Assembly (NCBI GenBank): GCA_031424795.1
Contig: JANPIC010000074.1
Location: 1 to 20,548, forward strand
From: Aalborgiella sp031424795
Lineage (GTDB): Bacteria > Pseudomonadota > Gammaproteobacteria > Burkholderiales > Burkholderiaceae_C
Direction: 5' to 3'
Length of the DNA: 20,548 bases
Positions 16,920 to 20,548 of this stretch are shown here, piece by piece. The notes under the pieces are model-generated. The model was given only the letters and a program-made list of their open reading frames with translations. It ran no database searches and was not told the origin of the DNA. The translations under genes and the position numbers were made by a program. Within the stretch, counting starts at the first letter, position 1; every line of letters starts with the position of its first letter.

Positions 16920-17537
16920 TTAGGCAGGAATCGTGTCAATAAAGCTCTGCTTCTGCATCAGCTTTTCTTGCAATTTGGCCAAATTGGGGTGTGTGTCGCG
17001 CCAATCGACCTCGGGGAAACGGAAGTCGAGGTAGCCAAGTGCACTGCCCACGGCGATGTCTGACAAGGTGAGATGGATGCCAGAACAGAAAGGTTTATCG
17101 CCCAGACCCGTGCTCATGGCTTTGAGACTGTCATGCACTTTGCGCAATTGGCGCTCGATCCAGGCGGAGCTGCGCTGCGCGTCGGTTCGACCCGCCCAAG
17201 TAGCTTCCAGACGGGCCAAGATGGATGCATCCAACAGGCCATCCGCCAAGGCTTCCCAGGTTTTGACTTCGGCACGCTCGCGGCCAGAGGCAGGAATCAG
17301 CTTGCCGACGGGGGACAAAATATCCAGGTATTCGACAATCACGCGTGAGTCAAACAGCGCTTCGCCAGCTTCCATGATCAAGCAGGGGACTTTGCCCAAG
17401 GGGTTGGAGTGGGTGATGCTGGTATCTGCCGCCCACACGTTTTCTTCAACAAAAGTGTACTCAAGCTTTTTCTCAGCCATCACAATGCGTACTTTACGCA
17501 CATACGGGCTGGTGGTCGCGCCAATCAGTTTTAACAT
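16920..17537 (-). CDS. Glutathione S-transferase family protein
   Basis: Cytosolic GST-fold protein of 205 residues. The N-terminal thioredoxin-like domain has MLKLIGATTSPYVRKVRI (the TSPYVRKV segment replaces the classical catalytic start), NPLGKVPCL with the cis-proline, and ALFDSRVIVEYLD for glutathione gamma-Glu binding. The all-helical C-terminal domain covers about residues 85-200 (LTLSDIAVGSALGYLDFRFP). It resembles the YibF subgroup, whose substrates are poorly known. The ATG at 17537 is the natural start. It is divergent from purB, with 145 bp between, and its downstream neighbour rfaE2 follows closely. A detoxification or stress role is inferred only from the family. Confidence 0.9.
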   Translation of the reverse strand: MLKLIGATTSPYVRKVRIVMAEKKLEYTFVEENVWAADTSITHSNPLGKVPCLIMEAGEALFDSRVIVEYLDILSPVGKLIPASGRERAEVKTWEALADGLLDASILARLEATWAGRTDAQRSSAWIERQLRKVHDSLKAMSTGLGDKPFCSGIHLTLSDIAVGSALGYLDFRFPEVDWRDTHPNLAKLQEKLMQKQSFIDTIPA

Positions 17538-17670
17538 TCGATTTATTTCATAGTCTCTACAGTCTTCATTCTATAGTGCACAACCGTTATTTTTCTTGCA
17601 ATAAACAGATGTTGACGAGATGTTGTTTTTTTGTCAGGGATTTCCCGTACAGCACGCAATCGGCAGCACC

Positions 17671-17682
17671 TACAATTAGGGG
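17671..17682 (+). promoter_or_regulatory. Possible -10 element giving a leaderless purB mRNA
   Basis: TACAAT at 17671-17676 is a good -10 match that ends six bases before the purB ATG, so a start seven bases downstream would fall on the A of the ATG. The AGGGG touching the ATG is too close to serve as a normal ribosome binding site. No convincing -35 lies 16-18 bp upstream. Confidence 0.3.
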
Positions 17683-19161
17683 ATGAACTCGACAAATATC
17701 TCTACCTCCGCCCTCTCCGAACTCACCGCCATCTCGCCGTTAGACGGTCGCTATGCCAAAAAACTGGCGAATCTTCGCCCCTTGATGAGCGAATTTGGCT
17801 ACATGCAACGCCGCGTGCAGGTGGAAATCACCTGGTTTGTCGCCTTGAGCGACGCCGGTTTTGCTGAATTCAAACCCCTCAGCGCCGAAGCACGCGCTCA
17901 CTTGGTCGGTATCATGGCCCACTTTTCTGAAGTCGACGCCCAAGCCATCAAAGACATTGAAAAAGTCACCAACCACGACGTGAAAGCGGTGGAATACTGG
18001 CTGGCTGGCTATTTTGCAGGCGCTGGAGACTCCAAAAACATGGGAAAAACTTGGATTAAGGGCCAATTCGACGCCCTGCCCGAGCTGCACGCCATGCGTG
18101 GTTTCATCCACTTTGCCTGCACATCCGAGGACATCAACAACACCAGCCACGCGCTGCAGCTCAAAGGCGCGCGCGACCAGGTGATATTGCCGGCGGTTGA
18201 TGGCATCATTGCCAAACTGCGCGAGATGGCGCACAGCTTTGCCCATGTGCCGATGCTGAGCCGCACCCACGGCCAAACCGCCAGCCCCACCACCGTGGGC
18301 AAGGAAGTGGCCAATGTGCTGGTGCGCCTCGTTAAAGCGCGCGAGAACATCGCCAAAGTGAATTTGATGGCCAAAATGAACGGCGCGGTGGGCAACTACA
18401 ACGCGCATTTGTCCGCTTGGCCCGAGTTTGACTGGGAAGCCTTCAGCAAAGGTGTGGTCGAACGGCCTGAGCCGACCGCAGGATCGACTGGCGCTTTCGG
18501 CCTCGGTTTGACCTTCCAACCTTACAGCATCCAAATCGAGCCGCACGACTATATGGCCGAGCTGTACGACGCCGTCGCCCGCGCCAACACGATTTTGATC
18601 GACTGGAGCCGCGACGTGTGGGGTTATGTGAGCCTGGGCTACTTCAAGCAGCGCCTGAAAGCCGGCGAGATTGGCTCGTCCACCATGCCGCACAAGGTCA
18701 ATCCGATTGATTTTGAGAACGCCGAAGGTAACTTGGGCCTGGCCAACGCGCTCTTGCGCCACCTGTCTGAGAAGCTGCCGATCTCCCGCTGGCAGCGTGA
18801 TTTGACCGACTCCACCGTGCTGCGCAACATGGGCGTGGCGCTGGGTTATGCGGCGCTGGCGTACAGCTCGCTGATGGTCGGTTTGAACAAACTGGAACTC
18901 AACGAACAAGCGCTGGCCGACGATTTGGACAGCGCCTGGGAAGTGCTGGCCGAGCCGATCCAGACGGTGATGCGCCGCTACAGCGTGCCCGAAGCCTACG
19001 AAAAACTCAAAGCAGCGACCCGTGGCAACACCGTCACCAAGGAAGATTTGCACACGCTGATCAAGGCTTTGGAGATCCCCGAAGCCGAGAAAACCCGCCT
19101 GCTGGCCATGACACCGGGCAGCTATGTGGGCAAGGCGGCGGAATTGGCCAAGCGCGCCTAA
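17683..19161 (+). CDS. purB: Adenylosuccinate lyase
   Basis: Fumarase/aspartase-superfamily lyase that acts twice in purine synthesis: it cleaves SAICAR to AICAR and adenylosuccinate to AMP, releasing fumarate each time. It has 492 residues, slightly longer than E. coli PurB (456), mainly from extra N-terminal residues before LTAISPLDGRYAKKLANLRP. Visible motifs include TSEDINN, the catalytic histidine region SRTHGQTASPTT near residue 194, and the superfamily signature loop GSSTMPHKVNPIDFENAEG with the catalytic serine near residue 332. The rest matches the E. coli-type clade (WQRDLTDSTVLRNMGVALGY). It is a single gene, divergent from gst. Repeat copy C, with a strong hairpin, lies 70 bp after the stop. 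The start is unusual in lacking a properly spaced Shine-Dalgarno. Confidence 0.97.
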   Translation: MNSTNISTSALSELTAISPLDGRYAKKLANLRPLMSEFGYMQRRVQVEITWFVALSDAGFAEFKPLSAEARAHLVGIMAHFSEVDAQAIKDIEKVTNHDVKAVEYWLAGYFAGAGDSKNMGKTWIKGQFDALPELHAMRGFIHFACTSEDINNTSHALQLKGARDQVILPAVDGIIAKLREMAHSFAHVPMLSRTHGQTASPTTVGKEVANVLVRLVKARENIAKVNLMAKMNGAVGNYNAHLSAWPEFDWEAFSKGVVERPEPTAGSTGAFGLGLTFQPYSIQIEPHDYMAELYDAVARANTILIDWSRDVWGYVSLGYFKQRLKAGEIGSSTMPHKVNPIDFENAEGNLGLANALLRHLSEKLPISRWQRDLTDSTVLRNMGVALGYAALAYSSLMVGLNKLELNEQALADDLDSAWEVLAEPIQTVMRRYSVPEAYEKLKAATRGNTVTKEDLHTLIKALEIPEAEKTRLLAMTPGSYVGKAAELAKRA

Positions 19162-19231
19162 ACCGGGCTTAAATGCACGTCAAAGCACTCAAAACGCCTG
19201 CAAAACACGCTAGAACCCGTTTTTTGCATCA

Positions 19232-19275
19232 AAAATAGCGGTAGCCGGCGTATTTATTGCCTGTACCGCTATTTT
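19232..19275. terminator. Perfect 12-bp hairpin, candidate terminator after purB
   Basis: AAAATAGCGGTA (19232-19243) and TACCGCTATTTT (19264-19275) are exact inverted repeats around a 20-nt loop. The GC-rich core and the T-rich descending arm make it a plausible terminator in both directions. It is formed by repeat copy C together with the bases just beyond its end. Confidence 0.45.
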
Positions 19276-19284
19276 ATTTATAGC
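19242..19284 (-). repeat. Interspersed 43-bp repeat, copy C
   Basis: On the minus strand it reads GCTATAAATAAAATAGC, 16 nt of middle, then ACGCCGGCTA, with the same spacing as the other copies. Its middle begins GGTA and the bases at and after its right end are TACC, giving full pairing with the ATAGC arm. It is intergenic between purB and yaeQ, 39 bp before the yaeQ start. Confidence 0.75.
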
Positions 19285-19323
19285 ATTTAATTTTTCTTTC
19301 TTAACCACTTCCAACATCCACTT

Positions 19324-19884
19324 ATGGCCATCAAATCCACTATTTTTAAGGCCAGTTTGTCGATTGCGGACATTGACCACAATTACTACGCCGACCACCA
19401 GTTCACCCTCGCCCGCCACCCCAGCGAGACAGATGAACGCATGATGATTCGCCTGGTAGCCATGGCTTTGCAAGCGCACCAGCTGCAAACCGTGTGTGGC
19501 GGCGACGGCACGCTGGCGTTTGGCGCGGGCTTGTCGAATCCGGACGAGCCGGACGTCTGGCTGCGCGACTTCACGCAGGCCACCCGTTTGTGGATTGAGG
19601 TCGGCGCGCCCGAAGAAAAACCGATTTTGCGTGCCTGCGGCAAATCAGATTCGATGATGGTGTATTGCTTCAACCACGCCGCCGAGATCTGGTGGAAAGC
19701 CATGGAAAACAAGGTCAGCCGCGCCAAAAATCTGCAAATCTGGCGCGTGCCCACCCTGCAGTCGCAAGAACTCGCCAAACTCGCCACCCGCAGCATGCAA
19801 CTGCAGGCGACGATTCAGGAAGGCGCGCTGATGATGAGTGACGGCGCAAACACGGTGGACGTGGAGTGTCTGCGCTGGTTATAA
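19324..19884 (+). CDS. yaeQ: YaeQ family protein
   Basis: Conserved protein of 186 residues, the usual YaeQ length. The family adopts a PD-(D/E)xK nuclease-like fold. Its cellular role is unclear, although E. coli yaeQ was linked to suppression of rfaH defects. Typical sequence is present: MAIKSTIFKASLSIADIDHN, HYYADHQFTLARHPSETDER-type segment, LSNPDEPDVW followed by WIEVGAPEEKPILRA (acidic and lysine residues of the presumed active site), and IWRVPTLQSQELAKLATRSM. The ATG at 19324 matches family N-termini. It follows purB in the same direction, but the hairpin of repeat copy C intervenes. Its stop is 9 bp from that of the convergent collagen-like gene. Confidence 0.93.
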   Translation: MAIKSTIFKASLSIADIDHNYYADHQFTLARHPSETDERMMIRLVAMALQAHQLQTVCGGDGTLAFGAGLSNPDEPDVWLRDFTQATRLWIEVGAPEEKPILRACGKSDSMMVYCFNHAAEIWWKAMENKVSRAKNLQIWRVPTLQSQELAKLATRSMQLQATIQEGALMMSDGANTVDVECLRWL

Positions 19885-19893
19885 AAAGACGTT

Positions 19894-20548
19894 TTATCGC
19901 TTGCCCACACAAGGCTCAAACGCACCTGAGCCGCCACCCAAAGCGTAACCAATGCCGAAGCCGCCCGCTTTGGTCGAGCCTGATACACCACCGCCTACTT
20001 TGATGGATAAACGCTCTGTGATGCGAGTTGCCAAGCCGATAGCAAAGCCGTTTTCACTGCCCGATTTGGCTACACCTGCGCCTACATAAATCAAGCCACA
20101 ATCACCTGTTGTTGGCAAGGGCATGTAGGCGGTCGCCATGGCGATGGCGGTGAGTTGAGCAGCTTTGCGGTCAACATCTGCCAACTGCGACAAGGTAGCC
20201 GAGTTAGGCGCTGAATCGCCCTTTTCTCCTTTGTCGCCCTTGTCCCCTTTCAAACCATCAGCACCATTGGTTCCGTTTGCGCCGGTGGCGCCATTGCTTC
20301 CGTTAGTACCGCTCGCTCCATTGGCTCCATTCGCTCCATTCGCTCCATTCGTTCCATTGGTTCCATTGGTTCCATTTGTGCCATTCGTTCCCGCTACACC
20401 TTGTATCCCTCTCGGACCTCTCGCTCCCGTAGCTCCCGTTGCTCCCGTTGCTCCTGTAGCTCCTGTTGCTCCCGTTGCTCCTGTAGCTCCTGTTGCTCCC
20501 GTTGCTCCTGTAGCTCCTGTTGCTCCTGTTGCTCCCGATGCTCCCGTT
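19894..20548 (-). CDS. Collagen-like protein with YadA-type C-terminal anchor (5' end outside window)
   Basis: Partial surface protein; the frame is open from the right edge to TAA at 19894, giving 217 visible residues. From the edge to about 20220 there are 37 uninterrupted Gly-X-Y triplets: first Gly-Ala-Thr repeats, then GARGPRGIQGVAG, Gly-Thr/Ala-Asn repeats, and the charged GDKGDKGEKGD, which typically stabilises bacterial collagen triple helices. The remaining approx. 110 residues resemble a YadA-type trimeric autotransporter anchor: a short coiled-coil-like helix (LSQLADVDRKAAQLTAIAMA) and four beta-strand-like segments (GLIYVGAGVA, NGFAIGLATR, RLSIKVGGGV, GGFGIGYALG). This predicts a trimeric collagen-like stalk held in the outer membrane. 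It differs from the family in ending with 14 further residues (including a cysteine) rather than an aromatic residue. Function is probably adhesion or surface interaction, inferred only. Confidence 0.75.
   Translation of the reverse strand, partial: TGASGATGATGATGATGATGATGATGATGATGATGATGATGARGPRGIQGVAGTNGTNGTNGTNGTNGANGANGANGASGTNGSNGATGANGTNGADGLKGDKGDKGEKGDSAPNSATLSQLADVDRKAAQLTAIAMATAYMPLPTTGDCGLIYVGAGVAKSGSENGFAIGLATRITERLSIKVGGGVSGSTKAGGFGIGYALGGGSGAFEPCVGKR
20437..20517 (-). repeat. Three tandem 27-bp units in the collagen-like gene
   Basis: On the minus strand the codons GGA GCT ACA, GGA GCA ACG, GGA GCA ACA repeat three times, with one change in the last unit. Related 9-bp units continue on both sides. 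The 27-bp length is a multiple of three, so gain or loss of units would change stalk length without shifting frame. The array may extend past the window. Confidence 0.85.

Noticed and set aside
17740..19053. 437-codon open frame on the minus strand opposite purB
   Set aside because: It is antisense to an unmistakable purB. Its composition is rich in His, Gln, Val and Gly, as expected of a shadow frame, and it has no recognisable domain.
19881..19897. ATAAAA/TTTTAT inverted repeat over the yaeQ and collagen-like stops as a terminator
   Set aside because: The 6-bp stem is all A-T and overlaps both stop codons; it is too weak to call as a terminator.
20256..20548. Regular short repeats suggestive of a CRISPR or satellite array
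   Set aside because: The 9- and 27-bp periodicity is fully explained by Gly-X-Y codons in an open frame; there are no spacer-repeat units.

Overview
The window looks like chromosomal DNA of a betaproteobacterium of the order Burkholderiales, most likely near Comamonadaceae. The evidence is the set of protein families, their resemblance to Burkholderiales homologues, and gene pairs such as yhdP beside glnE and a YhdP-nitrilase run. The genus is an inference from memory of those families, not a search result. Most of the window is core metabolism and envelope maintenance. I see no transposase, phage, tRNA or rRNA gene and no CRISPR array.

Layout. 1-2600 (-): valS (valyl-tRNA synthetase), cut by the window edge at its 3' end. 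2601-2966: a 366-bp intergenic stretch with a probable terminator and a short repeat. 2967-6557 (-): a large fused indolepyruvate ferredoxin oxidoreductase, divergent from an Lrp/AsnC regulator at 6682-7170 (+). 7159-8328 (-): mltA, a lytic transglycosylase lipoprotein. 8327-8494 (+): a small, previously easy-to-miss single-TM protein that fits exactly between its neighbours. 8489-9295 (-) and 9308-13582 (-): a nitrilase-superfamily amidase and the giant AsmA-like protein YhdP, probably one transcript. 13632-16361 (+): glnE, broken by one in-frame amber codon. 16427-16903 (-) and 16920-17537 (-): rfaE2 and a glutathione S-transferase. 17683-19161 (+): purB. 19324-19884 (+): yaeQ. 19894-20548 (-): the C-terminal end of a collagen-like, YadA-anchored surface protein that continues past the window edge.

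How the genes relate. The oxidoreductase and its divergent Lrp-type gene look like a regulator-target pair for amino-acid-derived 2-oxoacid oxidation. GlnE normally tunes glutamine synthetase by adenylylation. YhdP, MltA, RfaE2 and the collagen-like protein all concern the Gram-negative envelope: lipid traffic, murein turnover, LPS heptose supply and surface display.

Two observations stand out. First, glnE is open end to end except for a single TAG at codon 374, where family conservation suggests leucine. Second, a 43-bp interspersed repeat with fixed architecture (17-nt left arm, 16-nt middle, 10-nt ACGCCGGCTA) occurs four times: in two intergenic regions, across the stop codon of glnE, and in frame inside valS.
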